A stretch of DNA of 43,922 bases from Gammaproteobacteria bacterium. Its GTDB lineage: Bacteria > Pseudomonadota > Gammaproteobacteria > Steroidobacterales > Woeseiaceae. The first letter of the stretch is position 1, and the number at the start of each line of letters is the position of its first letter. Where the stretch lies: contig JAADHU010000040.1 in NCBI GenBank assembly GCA_013151645.1, forward strand, positions 1 to 43,922, read 5' to 3'. Below, one piece after another: positions 33,366 through 42,565 of this stretch. Made by a program: the position numbers and the translations under genes. The notes below the pieces were generated by a model. It saw nothing but the letters and a program-made list of their open reading frames with translations. It did not search any database and was not told the origin of the DNA.

Positions 33366-36300
33366 ATGAGCGGTGATTCTGGCATCCAGGCGCGACTAAC
33401 GGCAGACGACACCGACGAGGTGGCGGGGAACGCGCTGGCAATGATCAGTGACCTGTTGCTTGAAACGATTCGCAACAGTGAGCTGGCGCTGGAAGACTGC
33501 GTCGAGGGGCGTGGCGGTTCGGCATCACTGGTCCGTTGCGGACAGTTGCTGCACCAGGCGGGCGGTGCACTGCGCATGACCGAGACCTATGGCGCCGCAC
33601 TTCTTACAGAAGAAATGGAAGGCGTATGCGCTTACCTGGCGAGTCTTCGTAGCGGCAAAGGCCGCGAAGACGGTCTTGAAGCGGTCACCCGCGCAATGGT
33701 GCAGTTGCCCATTTACATAGAGCGTTTGCTCGCAGGCGGCCGCGATATCGCGCTGGTCTTGCTGCCGATGCTCAATGATCTTCGTGCCGCGCGGGGTCAG
33801 CCACTACTTTCCGAGAGCACGTTACTGCTGCTCAATCTATCGCCTTCAAGCAAGTCGGCCCGCCGACACGACCTGCAAAAGAATGACGAAGATCCCGTCA
33901 AATTGGCGGTGAAATTGCGGCCAAGATTTCAACTGGCGCTGCTTGGCTGGATAAAAGGGGGGGGTGGTACCGAGCGCCACCTGAAGACGCTGAGCGATGT
34001 GATGGCCGTGCTGGAGGCTGCATCGACGCGCGATGATATGCACCAGCTCTGGTGGGTGGCCGGTGGTTTGCTGGAGTCGTTGCAAAACGGCGGCCTGAAG
34101 ACCTCCATCGCCCTGAAACGACTCCTCGGTCAGACCGATCGGCAGATGAAGCGACTTATTGATGACGGGCCAACGGCATTCGATAGTCATCCCGTCACCG
34201 ATCTGCTCAATAACCTGTTGTATTACGTTGCGCGCTCGAGCAATGCAGGACCGCGCATCAGCGAAATTCGTGCCGCCTTTAACCTCTCCGAATTATTGCC
34301 CGGGGACGAGCAGGTTGAGCAAGCCAGGGAAAATCTTGCAGCACCCAGTGCCAAGCTGATGCAGACCGTGGCTGCGGCCATCAAGGAAGATCTCGGTCGC
34401 GTCAAAGACGTACTCGATATTTATGTACGCACCGGCATGAACAAGTCTTCGGAGCTGGTTTCGCAACTCGATCTGCTGAAAAAAATCAGTGACACGCTTG
34501 GCGTGCTCGGCCTCGGCGGCCTGCGTGGTGACGTCGAGCAGGAAATAGATCGACTCAAAGAGGTGGTGAGTCAGGGAGGTATTGCCGACGAGCAGACCGT
34601 ACTGGAGATCGCGTCGACCTTGCTCAGGGTCGAAGACCAGCTGGATCAGCAGCTACTGCGTCTGATTGTTCCGCAAGAGAATGTCGCAGCCGATGCGGCC
34701 ACAGAATCGTCGGATGGTGGTGACCCCGACTACCTGGAAGTCGCCAGTGCCGTCATGCGCGAGAGCATAATCAATCTTGCGCGGATCAAGGAAACGTTCA
34801 GCCAGGGCCTGACGTCGTCCGGCGATTCTTCCGGCATTGACAGCGTGCCGGCACTGATTCGTGGCATCCGGGCGGGCCTCATGATGCTCAACAAGACGCG
34901 GGCGGCCGATGTCGTTGGGCGCGCGGGTGAAATATTGGTACTGGCCCTGAGCGGTGCCGGACCGTCGCGCATGACACAAAGGGAAACCGATCGACTGGCG
35001 GATGCCATCGTCAGTATTGAGTACTACATGGAAACGGTGAAGGCCGGTCGCAAAGAGCCCTGGTATATGCTCGACAATGCCGAAGCCTGCCTGACCGTGC
35101 TTGAAGACATGGCTGTCCGTCTGCGGTCGGCGCCGACGGATGACAGCGCTGTGGTTCCTGTCGTGCAAGAAGCTCAGGCTGCAAAATCACCCGGTGCTGA
35201 ACAGGGGATGCGTGCGACGGAAGTGATGCCGATGCCCGTTGTTGCAAAAGACGCGGAGCACCTGGATCCGGAGTTGCTGGAGTTGTTTATCGAGGAGGCC
35301 AAGGAAGAAATCGTATCGATCAAGCGACACTTGCCGCAATGGGCCGATTCTCCGGACGATATTGAAACACTCATTACCGTGCGACGCTCTTTTCATACGC
35401 TTAAAGGCAGCGGACGCATGGTGGGTGCGGAGCGTATTGGCGAATATTGCTGGACAATCGAAAATCTGCTCAACAAACTGATCAATCGCACCCTGGTTCG
35501 TACGCCACCAATGATCGCATTCATTCGTGAGGCTGCGGACGTAGTGCCGGAACTGATTGAGGAGCTTGAAATCGGCACCGTGCCAACGGCAGATGTCACG
35601 CTCTTCATGGCGCGCTCCAACGCATTTGCTGACGGTGACCCGAACGCGGCTGTGCTGACAATAGCCGCCCCGCAGAAGCAACCGCCGGCGCAGGAGCCTG
35701 CGGCGTTGGAAATGGATCCGGTCCTGCTGGATATTTTCTCCAAAGAGACCGCGAGCCATCTTAAGGTGATCCGTGATTATCTGGAGGCATGCCAGGGATA
35801 CAGTCCGCCGTTTCAAGTCAGCGATCGATTGTATCGTGCCTGCCATACGCTTCACGGCAGTGCCAACATGGCCAACGTCGAGCGCGGCGTTGCGGTCGCC
35901 GGTGCCCTGAATCGCTATGTACGTCGTGTCTATGACCACAAGGTGGGATTCAAACAGGTCGGTCTCGATGCGCTGGGCGCAGTGGCGCAGGCAATCGAAA
36001 GTATTGTTGCTGACATCAATCGGGTGGATACCAACCGATCCGACTTCAGCGTATTAATCGATCATGTCAACCAGCTGACCGATGCCGTTGAGCCGCCGCA
36101 GGACGAGCAGACGCCATCCACGACAGCCACTGAGCCGCTTGAAGAACCGACCGCGGCGCCAGAAGAAGATATTGCCTACGATGCTGAGATCGCGGCGATA
36201 TTTTCCGAGGAAGCGGCCGAGCTGCTGGAAGCGGCGGATCAGGCGCTGGCAAACTGGAGCGCGAACAAAGCGGCGACCGAGCACGTCGAGGAACTCAAAC

Positions 36301-38792
36301 GGCACTTGCATACGCTCAAAGGCGGTGCGCGGATGGCCGGCATAGTCGCCATGGGCGATCTGAGTCACGAAATTGAAACGCTGCTCATCGCGATTGACAG
36401 TGGTCGGGTATCGCCTTCATCCCGAATTGACGAGCTGATGCAACAAAGTCTCGATGAACTGCATCGCATGCGGGATGACGTCAATGCGGGTAAGCGAATT
36501 TCGGCAGCGGTCGAATTCGAGCAACGAATTCGAACAGTAAGTACGGGTGGGGCGGACGCCGAGCAGGTATTGCAGCAAATCGTTGAGCCGACGGAGACGG
36601 ACGACCTGGATACCGCTGAATCAGTCTCTGTCGAGTTCACGATCGAACCGGAAGATACCGTTAGTATGGTCATCGTCGATTCGCCGCTGCAGGAAGAAAT
36701 CGCCCGAATGGCGACACTCGACGAAGCCGATGAGACGCCCGCCGAAATAACGCCAGCGGCAGAAGAGGAAGTGACAGCGGCGGAACCGCTCATTGCTCCG
36801 CCGACCGACGCGGTACTGGAAACCGTATTAACGCCGGAGCAATCGCCGGCCGATGTCGTCGATCGCGACGAGCCTGCCAGTGGCGATCAGGAAGAGAAAA
36901 CGGATGATGAGCTTGGCGAAGATCTCCCGCAAGTGGACCGTCGCCAGGCAGCTGCGCGTCAATCGGGCGATCAACGTCCGGAGTTTGCGCGTATCGATAC
37001 CGAGCTTCTGGAAGATTTACTGAATGCGGCTGGCGAGATCAGCATTTATCAATCGCGATTGAGGCAGCAAGTCGGCAATATCGAATTTCACGTTGACGAG
37101 TTGGAACAAACCGTAGCGCGGCTGCGGGAACAGTTGCGCAAACTCGAAATCGAGACAGAAGCGCAAATCATGCATGGGCACCAGGAAACCATGGTTGCGC
37201 AGGATTTCGATCCTCTCGAGATGGATCGCTATTCCAACATTCAGCAGTTGTCGCGGGCACTGGCCGAGTCTGCGAGCGATATGGCCAGCTTGAAAGACCT
37301 GTTGCAATCTGTGACGACGGAGGCGGAAACGCTGCTCGTGCAGCAATCCCGGGTGACCGCCGAGTTGCAGGACGGCCTGATGCGTGCGCGCATGGTGCCC
37401 TTTCAGCAACATGTGCCGCGGCTCACACGGCTGGTTCGGCAGGCCGCCAAGGAAGCGGGTAAACGCGCCGAGCTGGCGGTTGAAGGGGCGTCCGGTGAAC
37501 TCGATCGGCAGGTGCTGGAGAAGATGCTGCCACCGTTCGAACATATGATGCGAAACGCTGTCGTACACGGAATCGAATCAACCGAGGTTCGCCAGGCGGC
37601 GGGCAAACCGGCGTCCGGACGCATCACGATACGATTGCATCGAGACGGTTCAGAAATGGTAATCGATGTGGCCGACGACGGCGCTGGTCTGGATGTCGAC
37701 GCGATTCGGCGCAAAGCGTTTGAGCGCGGCGTTCTGAATCCAGACGCAAAAGTGAGCGACGAAGAAATCATGGAGCTGATTCTGACGCCCGGGTTCAGTA
37801 CCGCTAACGTAGTGACTCAATCGGCAGGACGCGGCGTTGGTATGGACGTCGTCGCGAACGAGGTCAAACAGCTCGGTGGTTCATTGCAGATTTCGTCCGT
37901 GACAGGGCAAGGCACCAACTTTACGGTTCGATTGCCCTTCACGCTGGCTATTACGCAGGCGCTCATCGTGCGGACCGGAGAGGAAGTGTATGCCTTGCCA
38001 TTGCCCACCGTTGAAGGTGTGGTCCGTATCACACGAACAGAACTTGAATCTTTGCTGAGCCAGAGCGAGCCCAGCTATCAATATGGCGAGCAGTCTTATC
38101 GATTCCGTCATCTTGGTATGTATCTCGGTGGCCAGGCCGCGCAACTTTCAGAAGAAGAAGCGCACGTGTCCGTTATCCTGGTACGCGCAGGCGACAATTC
38201 TGCCGCTTTGCTGACGGACGAAATGCTGGCAAGTCAGGAAATTGTCGTGAAGACGGTCGGGCCGCAATTGGCGAGTGTGAAAGGCATTGCGGGTGCGACG
38301 ATTCTGGGTGACGGCAGTATTGTATTGATTCTGGACATCATGGCGCTGGTACGCGGCGGAGCGCCGGTGGTTGAATTGAAAAGCGCGATGCCGACCCCGG
38401 CTGACAGCCGCCCGTTGGCACTGGTCGTCGATGACTCCATTACGGTGCGCCGTGTCATGGAAAGATTCCTCGAGCGCAATGGTTTGCGGGTTGTGACGGC
38501 CAGGGACGGGCTCGACGCGATCAGCGTATTGCGCGATCACAAACCGGATATTATTTTGCTCGACATTGAGATGCCGCGAATGGACGGATACGAATTTGCC
38601 GCACACGTACGCAACGACGAGCGCGTTGCCGCTGTCCCTATTATCATGATTACGTCGAGAGTCGGCGATAAGCATCGGGCACGGGCGATCGAAATCGGCG
38701 TTAATGACTACCTGGGTAAACCTTATCAGGACGCAAAACTGCTTGACGCTATTTCTCGCCTGCTGGAAGAACGCGGTGTGACGTTGCAATGA
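33366..38792 (+). CDS. chpA: Chemosensory hybrid histidine kinase ChpA (PilL)
   Basis: An 1808-residue CheA-type kinase. The N-terminal FimL/PilL-like region has a degenerate Hpt (H63 in LHQAGGALRM). Three canonical Hpt motifs follow: H677 (SFHTLKGSGRMVG), H827 (ACHTLHGSANMAN) and H982 (HLHTLKGGARMAG). A charged linker leads to the dimerisation region (about 1220-1370), the HATPase (N1397 in MMRNAVVHGIES, then VADDGAGLDVD and SAGRGVGMDVV), a CheW-like domain (about 1535-1660) and a C-terminal receiver (D1733 in LLDIEMPRMDGY). P. aeruginosa ChpA has more Hpt-type domains, so this one is reduced. It should phosphorylate PilG and PilH. A poly-G run (33957-33964) encodes four Gly. It begins 5 bases after pilJ and its stop overlaps the next start (ATGA). 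Confidence 0.95.
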   Translation: MSGDSGIQARLTADDTDEVAGNALAMISDLLLETIRNSELALEDCVEGRGGSASLVRCGQLLHQAGGALRMTETYGAALLTEEMEGVCAYLASLRSGKGREDGLEAVTRAMVQLPIYIERLLAGGRDIALVLLPMLNDLRAARGQPLLSESTLLLLNLSPSSKSARRHDLQKNDEDPVKLAVKLRPRFQLALLGWIKGGGGTERHLKTLSDVMAVLEAASTRDDMHQLWWVAGGLLESLQNGGLKTSIALKRLLGQTDRQMKRLIDDGPTAFDSHPVTDLLNNLLYYVARSSNAGPRISEIRAAFNLSELLPGDEQVEQARENLAAPSAKLMQTVAAAIKEDLGRVKDVLDIYVRTGMNKSSELVSQLDLLKKISDTLGVLGLGGLRGDVEQEIDRLKEVVSQGGIADEQTVLEIASTLLRVEDQLDQQLLRLIVPQENVAADAATESSDGGDPDYLEVASAVMRESIINLARIKETFSQGLTSSGDSSGIDSVPALIRGIRAGLMMLNKTRAADVVGRAGEILVLALSGAGPSRMTQRETDRLADAIVSIEYYMETVKAGRKEPWYMLDNAEACLTVLEDMAVRLRSAPTDDSAVVPVVQEAQAAKSPGAEQGMRATEVMPMPVVAKDAEHLDPELLELFIEEAKEEIVSIKRHLPQWADSPDDIETLITVRRSFHTLKGSGRMVGAERIGEYCWTIENLLNKLINRTLVRTPPMIAFIREAADVVPELIEELEIGTVPTADVTLFMARSNAFADGDPNAAVLTIAAPQKQPPAQEPAALEMDPVLLDIFSKETASHLKVIRDYLEACQGYSPPFQVSDRLYRACHTLHGSANMANVERGVAVAGALNRYVRRVYDHKVGFKQVGLDALGAVAQAIESIVADINRVDTNRSDFSVLIDHVNQLTDAVEPPQDEQTPSTTATEPLEEPTAAPEEDIAYDAEIAAIFSEEAAELLEAADQALANWSANKAATEHVEELKRHLHTLKGGARMAGIVAMGDLSHEIETLLIAIDSGRVSPSSRIDELMQQSLDELHRMRDDVNAGKRISAAVEFEQRIRTVSTGGADAEQVLQQIVEPTETDDLDTAESVSVEFTIEPEDTVSMVIVDSPLQEEIARMATLDEADETPAEITPAAEEEVTAAEPLIAPPTDAVLETVLTPEQSPADVVDRDEPASGDQEEKTDDELGEDLPQVDRRQAAARQSGDQRPEFARIDTELLEDLLNAAGEISIYQSRLRQQVGNIEFHVDELEQTVARLREQLRKLEIETEAQIMHGHQETMVAQDFDPLEMDRYSNIQQLSRALAESASDMASLKDLLQSVTTEAETLLVQQSRVTAELQDGLMRARMVPFQQHVPRLTRLVRQAAKEAGKRAELAVEGASGELDRQVLEKMLPPFEHMMRNAVVHGIESTEVRQAAGKPASGRITIRLHRDGSEMVIDVADDGAGLDVDAIRRKAFERGVLNPDAKVSDEEIMELILTPGFSTANVVTQSAGRGVGMDVVANEVKQLGGSLQISSVTGQGTNFTVRLPFTLAITQALIVRTGEEVYALPLPTVEGVVRITRTELESLLSQSEPSYQYGEQSYRFRHLGMYLGGQAAQLSEEEAHVSVILVRAGDNSAALLTDEMLASQEIVVKTVGPQLASVKGIAGATILGDGSIVLILDIMALVRGGAPVVELKSAMPTPADSRPLALVVDDSITVRRVMERFLERNGLRVVTARDGLDAISVLRDHKPDIILLDIEMPRMDGYEFAAHVRNDERVAAVPIIMITSRVGDKHRARAIEIGVNDYLGKPYQDAKLLDAISRLLEERGVTLQ
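33957..33964 (+). repeat. Poly-G tract (G8) inside chpA
   Basis: Eight consecutive G encode part of a Gly-Gly-Gly-Gly run near residue 198 of ChpA. A one-base slip would truncate the kinase before its Hpt and ATPase domains. Confidence 0.85.
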
Positions 38793-39259
38793 GCGCCGAA
38801 TCAGAAGAGTTATACAGCCTCCTCGTCCCGCTCGCCGAGGATCGGCTCATTGTGCCGCGCACGTGTGTGACCGAAGTGATTCGCTTTACCAAGCCGGAGC
38901 GGCGTGAAGGCAGTCAGGACTGGATGCTGGGCACCATTAGCTGGAACGGACGCGATTTGCCGGTCGTTGCCTTTGAAGGGACTATCGGGAAAGAGGTGCC
39001 GGCCATTACCGGCCGAACGCGTATTGTTGTTTTCTATGCGGCCGGTGGTCGGGTCAAGAGTGGCCACCTGGGCATTGTGACACAAGGTTTTCCGCAACTG
39101 GTTCGGGTCAATCGCGAGGTGTTGCGGCGCGACGATAATGAGGGATGGCCGGCTGATGCGCCGGTTCTGTGCCGCGTGAAGATGATTAACGAATTTCCCC
39201 TGATCCCCCATCTGGAAAAGCTCGAATCCATGATTGCCGAGGAATCGATTCAGGCCTAG
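38789..39259 (+). CDS. CheW-like protein, ChpC-type
   Basis: A 156-residue CheW-domain protein. The fold shows YSLLVPLAEDRLIVPRTCVTEV, WMLGTISWNGRDLPVVAFEG and SGHLGIVTQGFPQLVRVN. It closes the Pil-Chp operon, where ChpC sits in P. aeruginosa, and would be a second adaptor for receptor input to ChpA. Its ATG overlaps the chpA stop as ATGA, so translation is coupled. Confidence 0.85.
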   Translation: MSAESEELYSLLVPLAEDRLIVPRTCVTEVIRFTKPERREGSQDWMLGTISWNGRDLPVVAFEGTIGKEVPAITGRTRIVVFYAAGGRVKSGHLGIVTQGFPQLVRVNREVLRRDDNEGWPADAPVLCRVKMINEFPLIPHLEKLESMIAEESIQA

Positions 39260-39303
39260 CGGCCTGTCGAATAAGGTGGTCGGCAAAAGGTGGCCGATCC
39301 TTC
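39260..39303. terminator. Possible terminator hairpin after the Pil-Chp operon
   Basis: A 7-bp stem (GGTCGGC and GCCGATC, one G-U pair) closes an 8-base loop between the ends of the chpC-like and rsmE genes. It lacks a clear poly-T run, so it is only a weak candidate. Confidence 0.3.
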
Positions 39304-40035
39304 TTACAAGTCACCCCATTTTGCTTGCAGGATTGCGATGGCGGCCAGTGCCGCCGTTTCGGTACGTAACACCCTGGGCCCCAGCGAAACGGCTTTGAAG
39401 CCGGCATCAAGCAGCATTTCGGTTTCTGTGTCGCTCATTCCGCCCTCCGGGCCGATCAGGAGATCAAGACTCGACGCGGCTGCGTCTACCTGTTGCAGTG
39501 ACACGGTGGCGGACGGTTGTAGCAACAAGCGGCCTTCTGCCGGTGTATTTCCGCGCAGAAAGTCGTGCAGCGCAGACGGCTCATCGATAACGGGTATTCT
39601 ATTTCGCCCGCATTGTTCGCAGGCGCTGTGCGCAATCTTGTTCCAGTGAGCCAGGCGTCGAGCAGCACGGTCGGCTTGCAGTTTGACGACGGAAAATTCT
39701 GTCAGGACCGGCGATATTCGATGCACGCCGAGTTCAGTCGCTTTCTGGATGACGAAATCCATGCGCTCGCCACGAGCAATACCCTGCACCAGCCGAATCT
39801 TCAGCGGTGACTCAAGGCTCTGCAGGAGGGGTGCTCCGGGTCGCAAACAGACTCTTTTTCTATGGACTTCGGTGACGAGGGCTGGATACTCATAGTTGCG
39901 GCCGTCAAAGAGCAATACTTCGCTGCCCCGTTTCAGCCGCAGGACTCGGCTCAGATAATGTCCCTGTTCTCCGTCGAGGCAAAGCGTCTCGCCTTCTGAT
40001 ATCGGCTGAGAAATAAACAGTCGGTGCCGGGACAT
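39304..40035 (-). CDS. rsmE: 16S rRNA m3U1498 methyltransferase RsmE
   Basis: A 243-residue SPOUT methyltransferase that methylates N3 of U1498 in 16S rRNA using S-adenosylmethionine. It has an N-terminal PUA-like domain (MSRHRLFISQPISEG, HYLSRVLRLKRGSEVLLFDG) and a C-terminal knot with RMDFVIQKATELGV, LLIGPEGGMSDTE and SLGPRVLRTETAALAAIA. The open frame extends upstream to 40125, but the ATG at 40035 is chosen to match family length. It converges on the Pil-Chp operon and diverges from ampD by 75 bases. Confidence 0.96.
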   Translation of the reverse strand: MSRHRLFISQPISEGETLCLDGEQGHYLSRVLRLKRGSEVLLFDGRNYEYPALVTEVHRKRVCLRPGAPLLQSLESPLKIRLVQGIARGERMDFVIQKATELGVHRISPVLTEFSVVKLQADRAARRLAHWNKIAHSACEQCGRNRIPVIDEPSALHDFLRGNTPAEGRLLLQPSATVSLQQVDAAASSLDLLIGPEGGMSDTETEMLLDAGFKAVSLGPRVLRTETAALAAIAILQAKWGDL

Positions 40036-40110
40036 GGGGTAGCGCCTCCATTGAATTTTGGTCAGACTCTTGGCATCAGGATTGAGCCGGCTCAAGGATA
40101 TCAAGCCCCA

Positions 40111-40686
40111 ATGAGTGGTACGCAAAAATCGTCATTTTCAGTCACCGTCGATGACGGGCTGATCCATCCGGCGGAATACCGTTGGTCGCCCAATCAGGAC
40201 GCGCGACCCGAAAATTGCCGCCCGGAGCTGGTGGTGATCCATAGCATCAGTTTGCCGCCCGGAGAATTCGGCGGGCCCTACATTGAGCAATTGTTCATGA
40301 ACGGACTGGACTGGGGCGCGCATCCGTATTTCTCGACGATAGAGGGTGCGGAAGTGTCCGCACACCTGCTGATCAGGCGCGATGGGCGACTACTGCAGTT
40401 TGTGCCTTTTCATCGTCGCGCCTGGCATGCCGGTGCTTCATCGTTTCGCGGTCGTCAGCGCTGCAATGATTTTTCCATCGGTATTGAGCTTGAAGGCTGC
40501 GACGAAACGCACTATGCCGACGCACAGTACCAATGTCTCGTTGCCGTACTACGCGCGCTACAGCAAGCGTACCCGGACCTGGGCGCGCGAAGTATCGCCG
40601 GGCATTGTGACGTTGCTCCCGGACGAAAAACCGACCCCGGTCCTGCTTTCGACTGGCTGCGCTTGTATGATGGGCTTACGGCGTAG
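40111..40686 (+). CDS. ampD: 1,6-anhydro-N-acetylmuramyl-L-alanine amidase AmpD
   Basis: A 191-residue cytoplasmic zinc amidase that cleaves the stem peptide from anhydro-muropeptides recycled from the wall. Zinc ligands are H44 (VVIHSISLPP), H165 (AGHCDVAPGRK) and D175 (TDPGPAF), with catalytic E126 (IELEG) and K173. The substrate segment is WHAGASSFRGRQRCNDFSIG. The ATG at 40111 is preferred over the start at 40024 because the family begins there and AAGGA lies upstream. It is followed by ampE, and its products link to mltD and other wall enzymes in the window. Confidence 0.96.
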   Translation: MSGTQKSSFSVTVDDGLIHPAEYRWSPNQDARPENCRPELVVIHSISLPPGEFGGPYIEQLFMNGLDWGAHPYFSTIEGAEVSAHLLIRRDGRLLQFVPFHRRAWHAGASSFRGRQRCNDFSIGIELEGCDETHYADAQYQCLVAVLRALQQAYPDLGARSIAGHCDVAPGRKTDPGPAFDWLRLYDGLTA

Positions 40687-40716
40687 GTTTCCTGCGCGCA
40701 CCGATACTGAAACGTC

Positions 40717-41637
40717 ATGAATTTGATTGCATTACTCCTGGGACTGATCGTCGAGCGCCTGGCGACGCAGCTTTTTCATTTGCGACAGCTGCGCTGGTTT
40801 GATCGCGTGATCGATGCGGGGTTTCGCCTGGCGCAGCGTTTCGACCGCTGGCCTGCCATTATTCCCGTGTTGCTGCTGGCGACGGTACTCGTGTTGCCGG
40901 TATACCTGGTGATGTTCGGTCTCGGCGATACCTTGTACGGCTTTCCCTACATGATGCTGGCGATCATCGTTTTGTTTTTTTCGCTGGGCCCGAAAGACAT
41001 CGGCGAAGAAGTGAGCGAATACTGCAACGCGATCGAGGCTAACGATGACGACCGTATCCGCGCAACGGCCAAGGCGCTGCTCGAAAGAGAGGTGCCCGCC
41101 GATCCCATGGAGTGCGTCCGGGAGGTAGAGGCGGCGGTTTTCGTGCAGGCTAACAATCGCCTTTTTGCGGTCGTTTTCTGGTTTGTGTTGCTGGGTCCGT
41201 TCGGCCCGCTGGGCGCGTGGGCATACCGCGTGACCGATCTTATTCGCCGTCGCGCAGCGTTCAACGCAACGCGCGCAGAGAATGCCGACAAAGCGGTACA
41301 ACGAATCGCTCTGACGGTAAGCAGATTGCACGGCTGGCTGGCATGGGTTCCGGCGCGATTGACGGTTCTTGGATACGCGTTGGCCGGGAATTTCGATGGC
41401 GCCTTAGCCGCCTGGCGAGGTGGCCGTTCGGAGGAAACGACATTGCCAGGTGAACAGAACGAAAACTTGCTGGCCCGGGTCGGCGTCGCGGCGATGGCGT
41501 TGACGCGTGAGGATGGCGAAAGCGTACACGACAGGGGCGTACGTGGCGCGACGGCCGCAACGAGACTCGTGTTGCGATTGCTCGGTATATGGGCGTTTGT
41601 GATCGCCGCGATGACGCTGTACGGCTGGTCATTGTGA
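40717..41637 (+). CDS. ampE: Regulatory signalling modulator AmpE
   Basis: A 306-residue inner membrane protein of the AmpE/CobD-related family. It shows NLIALLLGLIVERL at the N-terminus, four membrane stretches (about 48-68, 72-90, 153-171 and 285-304), ARLTVLGYALAGNFDGALAAW and a final helix. It is encoded after AmpD in many gammaproteobacteria and may sense envelope or beta-lactam signals, but its activity is unknown. Its TGA overlaps the next gene's GTG (GTGA), so translation is coupled. Confidence 0.9.
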   Translation: MNLIALLLGLIVERLATQLFHLRQLRWFDRVIDAGFRLAQRFDRWPAIIPVLLLATVLVLPVYLVMFGLGDTLYGFPYMMLAIIVLFFSLGPKDIGEEVSEYCNAIEANDDDRIRATAKALLEREVPADPMECVREVEAAVFVQANNRLFAVVFWFVLLGPFGPLGAWAYRVTDLIRRRAAFNATRAENADKAVQRIALTVSRLHGWLAWVPARLTVLGYALAGNFDGALAAWRGGRSEETTLPGEQNENLLARVGVAAMALTREDGESVHDRGVRGATAATRLVLRLLGIWAFVIAAMTLYGWSL

Positions 41638-42533
41638 GACGCTGGCGGCTGATCGCATTCGTTTCGACGTGTCTTCTTTTCCTGCTGCCGGCGTGCACAG
41701 ATACCACGGAAGCCACATCCGTGGCCGGCAAGAGCCCGCCGGGTGAGTTGCGCATCGTCACGCTCGCGCCGCATTTGGCGGAGCTGGTTTACGCTGCCGG
41801 TGCCGGTGAAACGCTGGTAGGGGTCAGTGCATACAGTAACTATCCGCAGGCCGTCAAAGCGCTGCCGCAAATTGGCGACGCCTTTCTCATCGACCAGGAG
41901 CAGCTGCTGTTGCTGCAGCCGGATATCTTGCTGGCATGGGAAAGTGGTACGGCAGTACGCACCGTGGACGAGTTACGCGATCGTGGCTACCGCGTGGAGG
42001 TAATCCGAACCAATGGCCTCAATGATATTGCGCAGGCCCTGAAAAAGATCGGACACTTGACGGGTCACAGTACGGAAGCGAATTCTGCGGCCGCTGAATT
42101 TCTTGCCGAAATAGACCGAATGCACGTTGTCGACGCCCACCAGGAGACTGTTCGTGTTTTCTACCAGATATCTTCACGGCCGCTGTATACGGTGAATGGC
42201 GATCACTATGTGAGTGAATTGATCGCATTGTGTGGCGGGGAAAATATATTCTCCGACCTCGGCGCATTGGCACCGCTCGTCTCGGAAGAAGCTGTGCTGG
42301 TGAGGGATCCCGAAGTGATGATCGCCGGTCGATTCGCCGACGATGATGAGCCGCTGGCGGATTGGCGGCACTGGCCGGCACTGACAGCCAATGTTCTCGG
42401 TAATTTCTTTTACGTCCCGATGGATCTACTCGCGCGGCCAACGCCTCGATTGGCCCAGGCGGGAACGATTATTTGTGAAATCCTCGAAGAGGCGCGTCAA
42501 AAACGGCAACACCGCCAGTCAGGGAACACCTGA
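41634..42533 (+). CDS. BtuF-like cobalamin/metal-binding lipoprotein
   Basis: A 299-residue helical-backbone substrate-binding protein (PF01497 type) with a lipobox (LLPAC, C21). The core shows RIVTLAPHLAELVYAAGAGE, VGVSAYSNYPQAVKALPQIG and LLLLQPDILLAWESGT, typical of BtuF-like and related metal chelate receptors. The start is GTG at 41634, overlapping the AmpE stop as GTGA. It would bind vitamin B12 or a related chelate in the periplasm for an ABC importer, but no permease or ATPase gene lies beside it. The first 15 residues of the longer open frame (from 41589) lie inside ampE. Confidence 0.88.
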   Translation: MRRWRLIAFVSTCLLFLLPACTDTTEATSVAGKSPPGELRIVTLAPHLAELVYAAGAGETLVGVSAYSNYPQAVKALPQIGDAFLIDQEQLLLLQPDILLAWESGTAVRTVDELRDRGYRVEVIRTNGLNDIAQALKKIGHLTGHSTEANSAAAEFLAEIDRMHVVDAHQETVRVFYQISSRPLYTVNGDHYVSELIALCGGENIFSDLGALAPLVSEEAVLVRDPEVMIAGRFADDDEPLADWRHWPALTANVLGNFFYVPMDLLARPTPRLAQAGTIICEILEEARQKRQHRQSGNT

Positions 42534-42565
42534 ATAACTGCGCTGCAAGTGCGTGAGAGTCGGTG

